A stretch of 64,000 nucleotides of DNA from contig CAXXCL010000003.1 in NCBI GenBank assembly GCA_963668615.2, positions 1-64,000 on the forward strand. Reading direction: 5' to 3'. Positions 8,415 through 17,633 of the stretch are shown here, piece after piece (position 1 is the first letter of the stretch; every line of letters begins with the position of its first letter). Position numbers and translations under genes: made by a program. Source of the stretch: JAAYPI01 sp963668615. Its GTDB lineage: Bacteria > Bacteroidota > Bacteroidia > Bacteroidales > Paludibacteraceae. The notes beneath the pieces are model-generated. The model saw only the letters and a program-made list of their open reading frames with translations. It made no database searches and had not been told where the DNA came from.

Positions 8415-10061
8415 ATGAAAAAACTATCATTATCCGTGCTCACCATTTTTATTTTGAGTTGCTTTTGCGCAAATTCTTCTGAAAAAAGCGACTTTGCACT
8501 AGCAAAAAACCTTGATATTTTCAATTCTATAGTAAAAGAACTTAATATCTATTATGTTGATAGTATTCCTGTTGAAAACATGATTGAGGCGGGAATAAAT
8601 GGAATGCTCAATAAGTTAGATCCCTACACAACGTACATTCCTGAATCTGAAACAAACGATTTTAAGTTTATGACTACGGGCGAATATGGCGGTATCGGGT
8701 CTGTCATTTCTACCCACGAGGACGGAATACGTATTATTGAAATTTACGAAAACACTCCTGCCTATAAAGCAGGCTTAAAAGCAGGTGATATTATTCTGGA
8801 AGTTGATGGAAAAATAACCAAGGGAAAATCCGTCAGTGATGTAAGTGCCATGTTAAAAGGCATACCCGACACGAAGGTCAGTATAAAAGTGAAACGACCT
8901 CATTTGAAAAAACTTTTGTCTTTTGAAATAACAAGAGAAAAAATCTATCTCAATCCTGTCGTTTATCATGGTAAATATGGCAATGTTGGTTATATTCGTC
9001 TAAGTAATTTCACAGAAGATTGTTCTTCTGAAGTCAAAAAAGCACTATTAGAACTAAAAGAGCAAGGAATTTCCTCTTTGATTATTGATTTGAGAAATAA
9101 TCCGGGAGGGATATTAAGCGAAGCCGTAAATATTTGCAACTTTTTTGTACCAAAAGGTGAAGAAATTGTTTCCACCAAAGGAAAATTAAAGCAATTAGAT
9201 AAATCATACAAAACAAGCTTTAATCCGATAGAACTAGATATGCCATTGGCTATTCTAGTCAATGAAAATTCAGCGTCGGCTGCCGAAATTGTTGCCGGAG
9301 CATTACAAGATTTGGATAGAGCTGTAATTATTGGCAATCGCACATTTGGAAAGGGCTTAGTACAAAGCACTTACCCACTCGATTACAATGGAAATCTTAA
9401 AGTCACGATTGCTAAGTATTATACCCCTAGCGGAAGATGCATACAAGCAATCAATTACAATCCTAAAGACGAAAGTAAAAAATCAGAAGAAATCCCGGAC
9501 AGTTTGACTACCGAATTTAAAACAAAAAAAGGTCGAATGGTACGTGATGGAAGAGGAATTTCTCCGGATATTAAAACGGAGGTTGTTTCCAGTTCGACTA
9601 TTAGCTATTATTTGCTAACCAAAAACATAATATTCGATTATGTAACGGAATATTGTTCAAAACATGAAAAAATAGCCCCCATTGCCGATTTTGTATTTAC
9701 AGATAGTGATTATGACGAATTTAAAAAGTTTGTTTTGGAGAAAAGCTTCACATATGACCTACAAACGCAAAAAAGTCTGGAGAAATTGATTGAAACAGCG
9801 AAGAAAGAAAATTATTATACCGATAACGAGGTAGAATTTAAAGCTCTTGAAGCAAAATTAGCTCATAACACATCCAAAGATTTAGATAATTTTAAAGAAG
9901 AAATAAAAGAATTTATCAGCGTTGAAATCGCTAAAAGGTATTACTTCCAACGAGGAGAAATGATGGAAATGCTAAAAAAAGACAATGAATTAAACACTGC
10001 TATAGAATTATTGAAAAACCAAGAAAAATATAATCAAATTTTTATTCCAAAAAACAAATAA
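8415..10061 (+). CDS. S41 family C-terminal processing protease (CtpA/Prc type)
   Basis: 548 residues. The N-terminus MKKLSLSVLTIFILSC fits a lipoprotein signal with the modified Cys at residue 16, which would anchor it in the periplasm. Then come an S41 N-terminal helical segment (YYVDSIPVENMIEAGINGML), a PDZ domain (GGIGSVIS to about residue 165) and the S41 core. The nucleophile Ser is in NENSASAAEIVAG (about residue 286) and the general-base Lys in TFGKGLVQ (about 314). A C-terminal helical extension of about 150 residues is usual in this phylum. The family trims periplasmic or membrane proteins near their C-termini. It starts a plus-strand run through YgiQ, a secreted protein and DPP III; the next gene begins 8 bp after its stop. 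Confidence 0.93.
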   Translation: MKKLSLSVLTIFILSCFCANSSEKSDFALAKNLDIFNSIVKELNIYYVDSIPVENMIEAGINGMLNKLDPYTTYIPESETNDFKFMTTGEYGGIGSVISTHEDGIRIIEIYENTPAYKAGLKAGDIILEVDGKITKGKSVSDVSAMLKGIPDTKVSIKVKRPHLKKLLSFEITREKIYLNPVVYHGKYGNVGYIRLSNFTEDCSSEVKKALLELKEQGISSLIIDLRNNPGGILSEAVNICNFFVPKGEEIVSTKGKLKQLDKSYKTSFNPIELDMPLAILVNENSASAAEIVAGALQDLDRAVIIGNRTFGKGLVQSTYPLDYNGNLKVTIAKYYTPSGRCIQAINYNPKDESKKSEEIPDSLTTEFKTKKGRMVRDGRGISPDIKTEVVSSSTISYYLLTKNIIFDYVTEYCSKHEKIAPIADFVFTDSDYDEFKKFVLEKSFTYDLQTQKSLEKLIETAKKENYYTDNEVEFKALEAKLAHNTSKDLDNFKEEIKEFISVEIAKRYYFQRGEMMEMLKKDNELNTAIELLKNQEKYNQIFIPKNK

Positions 10062-10069
10062 CAAACAAA

Positions 10070-11896
10070 ATGAATCAACCTCGTCAGATAACAGATTGGC
10101 TACCAACAACTTCAAAGGAAGTCAAGTTGAGAGGTTGGGAGGAATTAGATGTTATTCTGTTTTCCGGAGACGCTTATGTTGATCATCCTTCGTTTGGTAT
10201 TGCTGTCATAGGTAGAACACTTGAGGCTCAAGGATTAAAAGTGGCCATAGTGCCACAACCAAACTGGAGAGATGACCTCAGAGACTTCAAAAAACTAGGT
10301 AAACCACGCTTATTTTTTGGCATTTCTGCGGGTTCTATGGATTCTATGGTAAATCACTACACAGCAAACAAAAGATTACGTTCAAATGATGCATATACCC
10401 CCGAGGGTCGCTCTGGATATCGTCCTGATTATGCAACAACTACCTATTGCAAGATTCTTAAAAAATTATATCCTGATACCCCTGTTTTGATAGGAGGAAT
10501 AGAAGCTTCGCTGAGAAGATTATCTCACTATGATTATTGGTCAAATGCCTTGATGCCAAGCATCTTATTTGACAGCCAAGCTGACTTGCTTATTTACGGA
10601 ATGGGTGAAAAGCCATTGATAGAATTAGTTGACAGATTACAAAAAGGAACTTCTTTTAATGAAATACAAGATATTCCACAAACTGCTTTTGCGATAGAAA
10701 ACATAAATATTCTTTCCCAAAAAAAATGGGAGACTAAGAAATTATTTTCACACGAAGATTGCTTAAAATCGAAAACAAAACACGCACAAAATTTTCGGGA
10801 TATTGAAGAACAATCAAATTCTCAAAAAGCAGAGCGTTTATTGCAAAACATTGAAGATAAAACTATTGTAGTAAATCCCCCTTTTTCCGTTTTAACAGAA
10901 AATGAAATAGACAAAAGTTTCGATTTACCCTATACAAGACTCCCCCATCCTCGCTATAAAGGAAAAACAATTCCTGCGTACGAAATGATTAAATTTTCCG
11001 TAACCTCCCATCGTGGATGTTTTGGTGGATGTGCGTTTTGTACAATCTCTGCACATCAAGGAAAATCAATTGCCTCCCGTTCTGAAAAATCTATACTAGA
11101 GGAGATAAAACAAATTGCCAATATGGAGGACTTTAAAGGTTATTTGAGCGATGTTGGAGGACCTTCGGCAAATATGTACAAGATGAAGGGTAAAAATGAT
11201 ACTATATGCAAAAAGTGTTCTAAGCCTTCATGTATTCACCCATTCGTGTGTAAAAACTTAAATACAAGTCATGCACCTTTGCTTGAATTGTACAACAAAA
11301 TAAGCCAAATTAAAGGCATTAAAAAGGTTTTTGTTGGCAGTGGCGTTCGTTATGATATGCTTTTATACAAAACAGACGACCCTGAAACAAATTCAGCAAA
11401 TGAAAAATATATATACGAACTCATTGTTAATCATGTTTCCGGAAGATTAAAAGTAGCACCCGAACATACTAATGACGAAGTATTAAACTTAATGCGTAAA
11501 CCTTCTTTTTCATTATTTGAAAAATTCGTGCACATTTTTGACCGCATAAACAAACAGGAAAACCTGAATCAACAGCTTGTTCCATACTTTATTTCAAGTC
11601 ATCCCGGGTGCAAACAAGAACATATGGCCGAATTAGCTGCCAAAACAAGAAACTTGAATTTTAAATTGGAGCAAGTACAAGATTTTACGCCTACTCCTAT
11701 GACATTGGCAACAGAAATGTATTATACAGAAATTAATCCGTATGCATTAGAAAAAGTTTATGTAGCGAAAAGTGCCGAACAAAAATTAGAACAACGCAAA
11801 TTTTTCTTTTGGTATCAACATGAATATAAGAGCCAAATTATCAAAGATTTAAAAAACATGAATCGTTCTGATTTAATAAAATCTATTTATCCATGA
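10070..11896 (+). CDS. YgiQ family radical SAM protein
   Basis: 608 residues, the normal size for YgiQ/UPF0313. The N-terminal part is a cobalamin-binding-like domain (DVILFSGDAYVDHPSFGIAV, ISAGSMDSMVNHYTANK) with the family marker YPDTPVLIGGIEASLRR. The radical SAM cluster is HRGCFGGCAFCTIS (Cys-x3-Cys-x2-Cys near residue 316). A second Cys group (CKKCSKPSCIHPFVC) and the motif VGSGVRYDML follow, as in the family. The reaction catalysed is not established. The gene sits 8 bp after the protease gene, and its stop overlaps the next start by 4 bp, so translation is probably coupled. Confidence 0.92.
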   Translation: MNQPRQITDWLPTTSKEVKLRGWEELDVILFSGDAYVDHPSFGIAVIGRTLEAQGLKVAIVPQPNWRDDLRDFKKLGKPRLFFGISAGSMDSMVNHYTANKRLRSNDAYTPEGRSGYRPDYATTTYCKILKKLYPDTPVLIGGIEASLRRLSHYDYWSNALMPSILFDSQADLLIYGMGEKPLIELVDRLQKGTSFNEIQDIPQTAFAIENINILSQKKWETKKLFSHEDCLKSKTKHAQNFRDIEEQSNSQKAERLLQNIEDKTIVVNPPFSVLTENEIDKSFDLPYTRLPHPRYKGKTIPAYEMIKFSVTSHRGCFGGCAFCTISAHQGKSIASRSEKSILEEIKQIANMEDFKGYLSDVGGPSANMYKMKGKNDTICKKCSKPSCIHPFVCKNLNTSHAPLLELYNKISQIKGIKKVFVGSGVRYDMLLYKTDDPETNSANEKYIYELIVNHVSGRLKVAPEHTNDEVLNLMRKPSFSLFEKFVHIFDRINKQENLNQQLVPYFISSHPGCKQEHMAELAAKTRNLNFKLEQVQDFTPTPMTLATEMYYTEINPYALEKVYVAKSAEQKLEQRKFFFWYQHEYKSQIIKDLKNMNRSDLIKSIYP

Positions 11897-12726
11897 AACG
11901 ACGAATTCTTACAACAAAACTATTTGCTGCAATAGTACTTTTGCTGATAAGCATTCATGTACCAGCACAATCAGCTTCTATTACAGAAAAAGAGGTTCAA
12001 TTGCAATCACTTTTTGAAAAGCTAAAAGAGGCTCAATCTGACAGCATAACACTCTCCGTCAACGCACAAATAGAAAATTTATTCAGAAATACATTACAAG
12101 AAAAAGAATCCTTCGATTATGATTTCGCAAAATTAAAATATGTCGGTAAAATACTTTCTGATGATGGATTACTACGAATTATTTCATGGAATTATCCTTT
12201 AAAAAATGGCAATTGGGGGTATAATACCTTTTTTCTTTTTAAAACGAACAAAAAAACACACCTAAAGGTTTACTTTGTTGCCACTCAAATGGCATTTAAA
12301 CCTGAGATAAATACCAAGTATAGCACGACAAACTGGTATGGGTCTTTGTACTATGAAGCTGTCAAAAACAAAAAGAAAAAACAATATATGCTTCTGGGGT
12401 TCAGCACCTATAAAAGTATCACTAAAACAAAAGTTATAGATGTGTTAACTATTAATGGAAACAAAATAACATTCGGAGCACCTTTGTTTAAATCAGAGAA
12501 TAATAAGCTTCAACAACGTGTTGTTTTCGAATACGGAAGTAATGTACAAATGGGATTAGAATACAATAAAAAAAGAAACCAATTTATTTTTGACCATCTT
12601 TCCCCTTCGGACGCAATCTACACAGGAACATTTTATTTTTACGGACCAGATTTTACTTTTGATGCATATACTCAAAAAAAAAACTATTGGGTATTTCAAA
12701 AAGATATAGATATAAAAAACAAATAA
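11893..12726 (+). CDS. secreted protein of unknown function
   Basis: 277 residues with a signal peptide (MKRRILTTKLFAAIVLLLIS, cleavage likely after VPAQS). The mature part begins with a helix (EVQLQSLFEKLKEAQSDS) and continues as beta-rich sequence with many aromatic and Lys residues (SWNYPLKNGNWGYNTFF, WYGSLYYEAV, GTFYFYGPDFTFDAY). I know proteins of this shape only as conserved hypotheticals in Bacteroidota and see no catalytic motif. The ATG overlaps the YgiQ stop (ATGA), and the stop is 2 bp before the DPP III start, so it belongs to this operon. Periplasmic or outer-membrane-facing location is inferred from the signal peptide. Confidence 0.75.
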   Translation: MKRRILTTKLFAAIVLLLISIHVPAQSASITEKEVQLQSLFEKLKEAQSDSITLSVNAQIENLFRNTLQEKESFDYDFAKLKYVGKILSDDGLLRIISWNYPLKNGNWGYNTFFLFKTNKKTHLKVYFVATQMAFKPEINTKYSTTNWYGSLYYEAVKNKKKKQYMLLGFSTYKSITKTKVIDVLTINGNKITFGAPLFKSENNKLQQRVVFEYGSNVQMGLEYNKKRNQFIFDHLSPSDAIYTGTFYFYGPDFTFDAYTQKKNYWVFQKDIDIKNK

Positions 12727-12728
12727 TT

Positions 12729-14708
12729 ATGAATAATATAGAAAAAGATACTTTTCAATACGTTGTAGATAAATTTGCCGATATTGAAGTACTACGCTAT
12801 AAAGTCGATGGATTTGAAAATCTTACGCTGAAACAAAAACTATTCATTTATTACTTATCTGAAGCAGCACAAGAAGGTCGCGACATTCTTTTCGACCAAA
12901 ATTATGAGCACAATTTATGTGTAAGACGTACATTAGAAGTTATTTATGAAAATGAAAAAATAAATAAAACAGACCCCCAGTTTTTACTTTTCGAAGAATA
13001 CCTTAAACGAGTTTGGTTTTCTAACGGAATTCATCATCACTATTCAACCGACAAAATAGAACCCTTATTCAGTCAAGCCTATTTTGAAAAATTATTAGCA
13101 TCAACTAATCAAGCCCTTTTTCCTTTGCAAAAAGGAGAATCGTTCAATGATTTTAGTAAAAAAATAACATCGATTATATTTGACAAAGAAAGGGATAAAA
13201 AAAGAGTAAACTTGGCTGAAGGAAAAGACTTAATAGCAACCTCGGCAAACCATTACTACAAAAATGTTACACAACAAGAAGCCGAATATTTTTACAGAAA
13301 TGAGGCGGTTCCGAATAATAATGCCCCTATTTCGTATGGATTAAACAGCCGATTAGAAAAAGAAAATGGAAAAATAGTAGAAAAGACGTGGAAAATCAAC
13401 GGAATCTATTCTCGTGCTATAGAACGCATTATATTTCAACTGAATAAATCAGTAGAATTTGCCGAAAACGAACAACAAAAGGAAATTATCCGAACGCTAA
13501 TTGATTTTTACCAAACAGGAAATTTAAAAACATTTGATAAATACTCTATTTTGTGGGTAAAAGATACAGCTTCACAAATCGACTTTTTAAACGGTTTTAT
13601 CGAAACATATGGAGACCCTCTCGGAATAAAAGCTAGTTGGGAAGCGATAGTCAATTTTAAAAATGAAGCTGCTACGCTCAGAACAAAAAAAATAAGTGAA
13701 AATGCACAATGGTTTGAAGATCATTCTCCGGTAGGGAAACGTTTTAAGAAAGAAAAAGTCAAAGGAGTTTCAGCCAAAGTAATTACGAACGCTATGTTAG
13801 GCGGTGATTCGTATCCTGCAACACCTATAGGCATTAATTTACCAAACTCGAATTGGATAAGACAAGAATATGGCTCTAAATCGGTTACCATTGAAAACAT
13901 CACTGAAGCATACGATAAGGCTTCACAAGGCAATGGATTTTCTGAAGAATTTATGTGGAGCAATCACGAAATAGAGATGTCCGAAAAATACGGATTTATA
14001 ACAGGAAATTTACACACTGACTTACACGAATGTGTGGGACATGGATCCGGTAAATTACTCGAAGGCGTTTCTCCTGACGCACTGAAAGCTTATGGTGCTA
14101 CAATTGAGGAAGCACGTGCCGATTTATTTGGTTTATATTATATTGCTGACCCAAAAATGGTAGAATTAGGTCTTTTACCTGACGAAGAAGCCTATAAAGC
14201 TGAATATTACAAGTTTATGCTCAATGGGATAATGACACAGCTCGTACGTATTAAACCAAATGATTGCATTGAAGAATCACACATGAGGAATAGGCAACTT
14301 ATCGCCCGATGGGTACTTGAAAAAGGTCAATCCGAAAACGTAGTAGAATTTGAAAAAAGAGATAATAAAACCTTCGTTTTAATTAATGATTACGGCAAAT
14401 TGAGAGTCCTTTTCGGGCAACTGTTAGCCGAAATTCAACGTGTAAAATCAGAAGGCGATTACGATACTGCTAAAAGATTAATTGAAACATACGGCATAAA
14501 AATAGACCCCGAATTGCACAGCGAAATATTAAAGCGTTATCAAAGGTTGGACATTCGTCCATATAGGGGATTTGTAAATCCTCTATACGTCTTAAAGAAA
14601 GATAAAAACGGTGATATTCAAGATGTTATACCAACTTATAATGAAACATTTATTGAACAAATGATGCGATATTCCAAAACAAAATCGTATCTACCAACAT
14701 ACAACTAA
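12729..14708 (+). CDS. dipeptidyl peptidase III (M49 zinc metallopeptidase)
   Basis: 659 residues from the ATG at 12729; the frame opens earlier but inside the upstream gene. The zinc motif HECVGH (about residue 433, in LHTDLHECVGHGSGKLL) is the M49 H-E-x-x-G-H, and the second ligand Glu is in EEARADLFGLYY about 27 residues later. The family removes dipeptides from the N-termini of oligopeptides. No signal peptide is seen, so a cytoplasmic enzyme is likely. The family-typical region GGDSYPATPIGINLPNSNW precedes the zinc site. The gene closes the protease - YgiQ - secreted protein run, so two of these four genes are peptidases. Confidence 0.94.
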   Translation: MNNIEKDTFQYVVDKFADIEVLRYKVDGFENLTLKQKLFIYYLSEAAQEGRDILFDQNYEHNLCVRRTLEVIYENEKINKTDPQFLLFEEYLKRVWFSNGIHHHYSTDKIEPLFSQAYFEKLLASTNQALFPLQKGESFNDFSKKITSIIFDKERDKKRVNLAEGKDLIATSANHYYKNVTQQEAEYFYRNEAVPNNNAPISYGLNSRLEKENGKIVEKTWKINGIYSRAIERIIFQLNKSVEFAENEQQKEIIRTLIDFYQTGNLKTFDKYSILWVKDTASQIDFLNGFIETYGDPLGIKASWEAIVNFKNEAATLRTKKISENAQWFEDHSPVGKRFKKEKVKGVSAKVITNAMLGGDSYPATPIGINLPNSNWIRQEYGSKSVTIENITEAYDKASQGNGFSEEFMWSNHEIEMSEKYGFITGNLHTDLHECVGHGSGKLLEGVSPDALKAYGATIEEARADLFGLYYIADPKMVELGLLPDEEAYKAEYYKFMLNGIMTQLVRIKPNDCIEESHMRNRQLIARWVLEKGQSENVVEFEKRDNKTFVLINDYGKLRVLFGQLLAEIQRVKSEGDYDTAKRLIETYGIKIDPELHSEILKRYQRLDIRPYRGFVNPLYVLKKDKNGDIQDVIPTYNETFIEQMMRYSKTKSYLPTYN

Positions 14709-14851
14709 TAACAAACAAACGTTTGCAATATTTATTCGATTCTTTTTAAACGAAAAGACATTGTGTACGATTCAAACCGGTTACATTTGTTAAATTAATG
14801 TTTATATCCCAGAAAAAGCATATATTTAGAGAATAAAATAAACCACCTAAG

Positions 14852-17557
14852 ATGAAACTTACTTTTAAAATTCAGTACCATACAGTTTGGGGAAAACAAT
14901 TGTTTATAGTGGGTTCTCTTCCCTCTTTGGGAAAAAATGTACGAACAAAAGCCCTTGCTATGAATTATAGAGAAAACGGTAATTGGGAAGCAAGCATAAA
15001 TATAAAAAAGACAGCTGAATTTTCTTATAAGTACATTGTCATGGATGCGGACATGGATTATATTGAAGAATGGGGAACTGATAGAAAAATCAAGTTATGC
15101 GATTCTTTCTCCGAGTATTTTTTTGAAGATGCTTGGCGTACAAATGGAGAAGATAAAACCTTTTTCTCTTCAGCTTTTACAGAAAGCTTAATTGTCCGTC
15201 CGAAACAAAATAATACATTACCTCGTATAGATAGCAATAAAGTGCTACGTTTCTCTATCGATGCACCACGTATTGGGAAAGACCTCTGTTTTGCCATCAT
15301 AGGAAACATAAAACAGTTGGGTAGTTGGGAAGCAAATAATGCCATTGTGATGAATGATGATAATTTTCCTCAATGGCAGGCTGAAATTGATGCTTCTGAT
15401 ATCACAGCACCTATTGAATATAAATATGTTATTTACAATCCGGAAAGAAAAATAGTTGTTTCTTGGGAAAACGGTCCAAATAGAACCATACAAAGACTTG
15501 ACATTAAAAAAGGAATATATGTCAAAACAGATGAAACATTTCATTATGATATACCTAATTGGAAAGGGTCCGGTGTAGCTATACCTATTTTTTCGCTTCG
15601 TACAAAAGAGAGCTTTGGTATTGGAGAATTTTCCGATTTGAAGAAAATGGTAGATTGGGCATCTGTAACAGGACAAAAAGTAATACAAACACTTCCTATC
15701 AACGATACCACACGTACACGAACCAATGCTGATTCTTATCCGTATAGCAGTATTACAGTACTTGCATTACATCCTGTTTATATCAATATTTTTGAGCTGG
15801 GAATATTGAAAAATAAAACAGAAATGAAAAAGTTTGAAAAATTACAAGCTGAATTAAACAATACTGAAACAGTCAAATATCAAGAAGTTGTTTCTGCAAA
15901 ATGGGATTATTTCCGTCAAATTTATCAACAGGAAAAAACAAAAACATTCCAATCTAACGAATACAAAACATTTTTTCAAGAAAATAGACACTGGTTGCTC
16001 CCATACGGAGCTTTTTGTTACTTAAGAGACAAAAATGGAGATTCGAAATTTAACAATTGGGGGTATTTCTCCGTTTTTGATTGGGACAAGATTGATGACT
16101 TTTTCAAACCGGAAGCGGAAATGAGTGATGAAGCCAATATTCATCTGTATCTTCAATTTCATGCCCATAAACAACTATTGGATGCATCTAATTACGCAAA
16201 ACGAAAAGGAGTTATTTTAAAAGGCGATATTCCTATCGGCATTAGTCCAGATAGTGTAGAAGCATGGATGGAACCTTGTTTATTTAACCTTGATAGTCAA
16301 GCCGGTGCACCACCTGACCCATTTTCAACAACGGGTCAAAACTGGGGATTTCCTACCTACAATTGGGAAAGAATGGAAAGAGATAATTACCAATGGTGGA
16401 GAACTCGCTTCCAAAAAATGGCCACTTATTTCCAGGCTTACCGAATTGATCATATTTTAGGTTTTTTCCGTATTTGGCGAATGTCTTCACATGATGTTCA
16501 GGGTTTATTAGGTCATTTTGACCCCGCTCTTCCTTTTACTGAAGAAGAAATAAGAAGCTTTGGCATCGAATTTGACTATGATAGAATGGTACTCCCGTAC
16601 ATAACAGAAGATGTCTTACAAAATCACTTTGGTAAATATACAAATAGTGTAAAAGAAAGATTCTTGGATATGGAAAAACCGGGTTTTTATTCATTCAAGG
16701 ATATTTATAACACACAAAAGAAAATAGAAGCTTTTTTTATCAAGAACGATGAAAAATTAGAACCTGAAAAATTGTCCATACTTCGTGATGGCTTATACGC
16801 TTTATTTTGTGAAGTATTATTTATTGAAGACAACAAAGAAGAAGGAAAATTTCATCCTCGGATTGCTTTTCACTCTACCTTCTCCTACAGAGACCTTAAT
16901 GATGGAACAAAGAATGGACTAAACAATTTGTATAACCATTTTTATTACCAAAGACACAACGATTTTTGGAAAGAACAAGCCATGAAAAAACTTCCGGCTT
17001 TGTTAAAAGCTACAAATATGTTGGTTTGCGGGGAAGATTTGGGAATGATACCCGAATGTGTTCCTCATGTTATGAGAGATCTTTTCATTTTGAGTTTGGA
17101 AATAGAACGTATGCCCAAAGATCCGAGAGAAGAATTTGTAGCTCTACAAAATATTCCTTACCTCTCTGTATGTACGACTTCTACACACGATATGAACCCT
17201 ATACGCAGTTGGTGGGAAGAAAACAAAAGTCTTACACAGCACTATTTCAATAATGTGTTAGGAGAATGGGGAGCTGCTCCTGTGTTCTGTGAGCCTTGGA
17301 TTTGCGAAAAAATCATTAACAGACATTTGAATTCTCCCGCAATGTTGGTTATACTTCCATTCCAAGATTGGATGTCTATTAACGGCAAATATCGCAGACA
17401 AAATCTGACAGAAGAACGTATTAATGTACCATCAGACCCACATCATTTCTGGTGTTACCGAATGCATCTTCCTATTGAGGAACTTCTGACACTAAATGAA
17501 TTAAATGATAAAATGATAGAAATGACGGTTAATTCGGCCAGAAATAAACAATTCTAA
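14852..17557 (+). CDS. malQ: 4-alpha-glucanotransferase (GH77) with two CBM20 domains
   Basis: 901 residues. Two N-terminal starch-binding CBM20 domains (about 1-100, MKLTFKIQYHTVWGKQLFIV; and about 128-225, LRFSIDAPRIGKDLCFAIIG) precede the GH77 barrel. The nucleophile Asp is in YRIDHILGFFRIW (about 533), the acid/base Glu in LVCGEDLG (about 728), and the third Asp in TSTHDMNPIR (about 780). The long form with tandem CBM20 domains resembles plant DPE2 and is common in Bacteroidales. It disproportionates malto-oligosaccharides and glycogen-derived chains in the cytoplasm. It stands alone, 143 bp after DPP III, and converges on aspS with a shared terminator. Confidence 0.94.
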   Translation: MKLTFKIQYHTVWGKQLFIVGSLPSLGKNVRTKALAMNYRENGNWEASINIKKTAEFSYKYIVMDADMDYIEEWGTDRKIKLCDSFSEYFFEDAWRTNGEDKTFFSSAFTESLIVRPKQNNTLPRIDSNKVLRFSIDAPRIGKDLCFAIIGNIKQLGSWEANNAIVMNDDNFPQWQAEIDASDITAPIEYKYVIYNPERKIVVSWENGPNRTIQRLDIKKGIYVKTDETFHYDIPNWKGSGVAIPIFSLRTKESFGIGEFSDLKKMVDWASVTGQKVIQTLPINDTTRTRTNADSYPYSSITVLALHPVYINIFELGILKNKTEMKKFEKLQAELNNTETVKYQEVVSAKWDYFRQIYQQEKTKTFQSNEYKTFFQENRHWLLPYGAFCYLRDKNGDSKFNNWGYFSVFDWDKIDDFFKPEAEMSDEANIHLYLQFHAHKQLLDASNYAKRKGVILKGDIPIGISPDSVEAWMEPCLFNLDSQAGAPPDPFSTTGQNWGFPTYNWERMERDNYQWWRTRFQKMATYFQAYRIDHILGFFRIWRMSSHDVQGLLGHFDPALPFTEEEIRSFGIEFDYDRMVLPYITEDVLQNHFGKYTNSVKERFLDMEKPGFYSFKDIYNTQKKIEAFFIKNDEKLEPEKLSILRDGLYALFCEVLFIEDNKEEGKFHPRIAFHSTFSYRDLNDGTKNGLNNLYNHFYYQRHNDFWKEQAMKKLPALLKATNMLVCGEDLGMIPECVPHVMRDLFILSLEIERMPKDPREEFVALQNIPYLSVCTTSTHDMNPIRSWWEENKSLTQHYFNNVLGEWGAAPVFCEPWICEKIINRHLNSPAMLVILPFQDWMSINGKYRRQNLTEERINVPSDPHHFWCYRMHLPIEELLTLNELNDKMIEMTVNSARNKQF

Positions 17558-17570
17558 CTCATTTTAAAAG

Positions 17571-17608
17571 ATAAAAAGAAGGAAAACACTTGTTTTCCTT
17601 CTTTTTAT
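17571..17608. terminator. bidirectional terminator between malQ and aspS
   Basis: An 18-bp perfect inverted repeat (17571-17588 and 17591-17608) with A-rich left and T-rich right ends and GGAAAACA / TGTTTTCC at the centre. It serves both convergent genes. Confidence 0.85.
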
Positions 17609-17633
17609 GTACTATTTTGAATGAAAAATGAGA

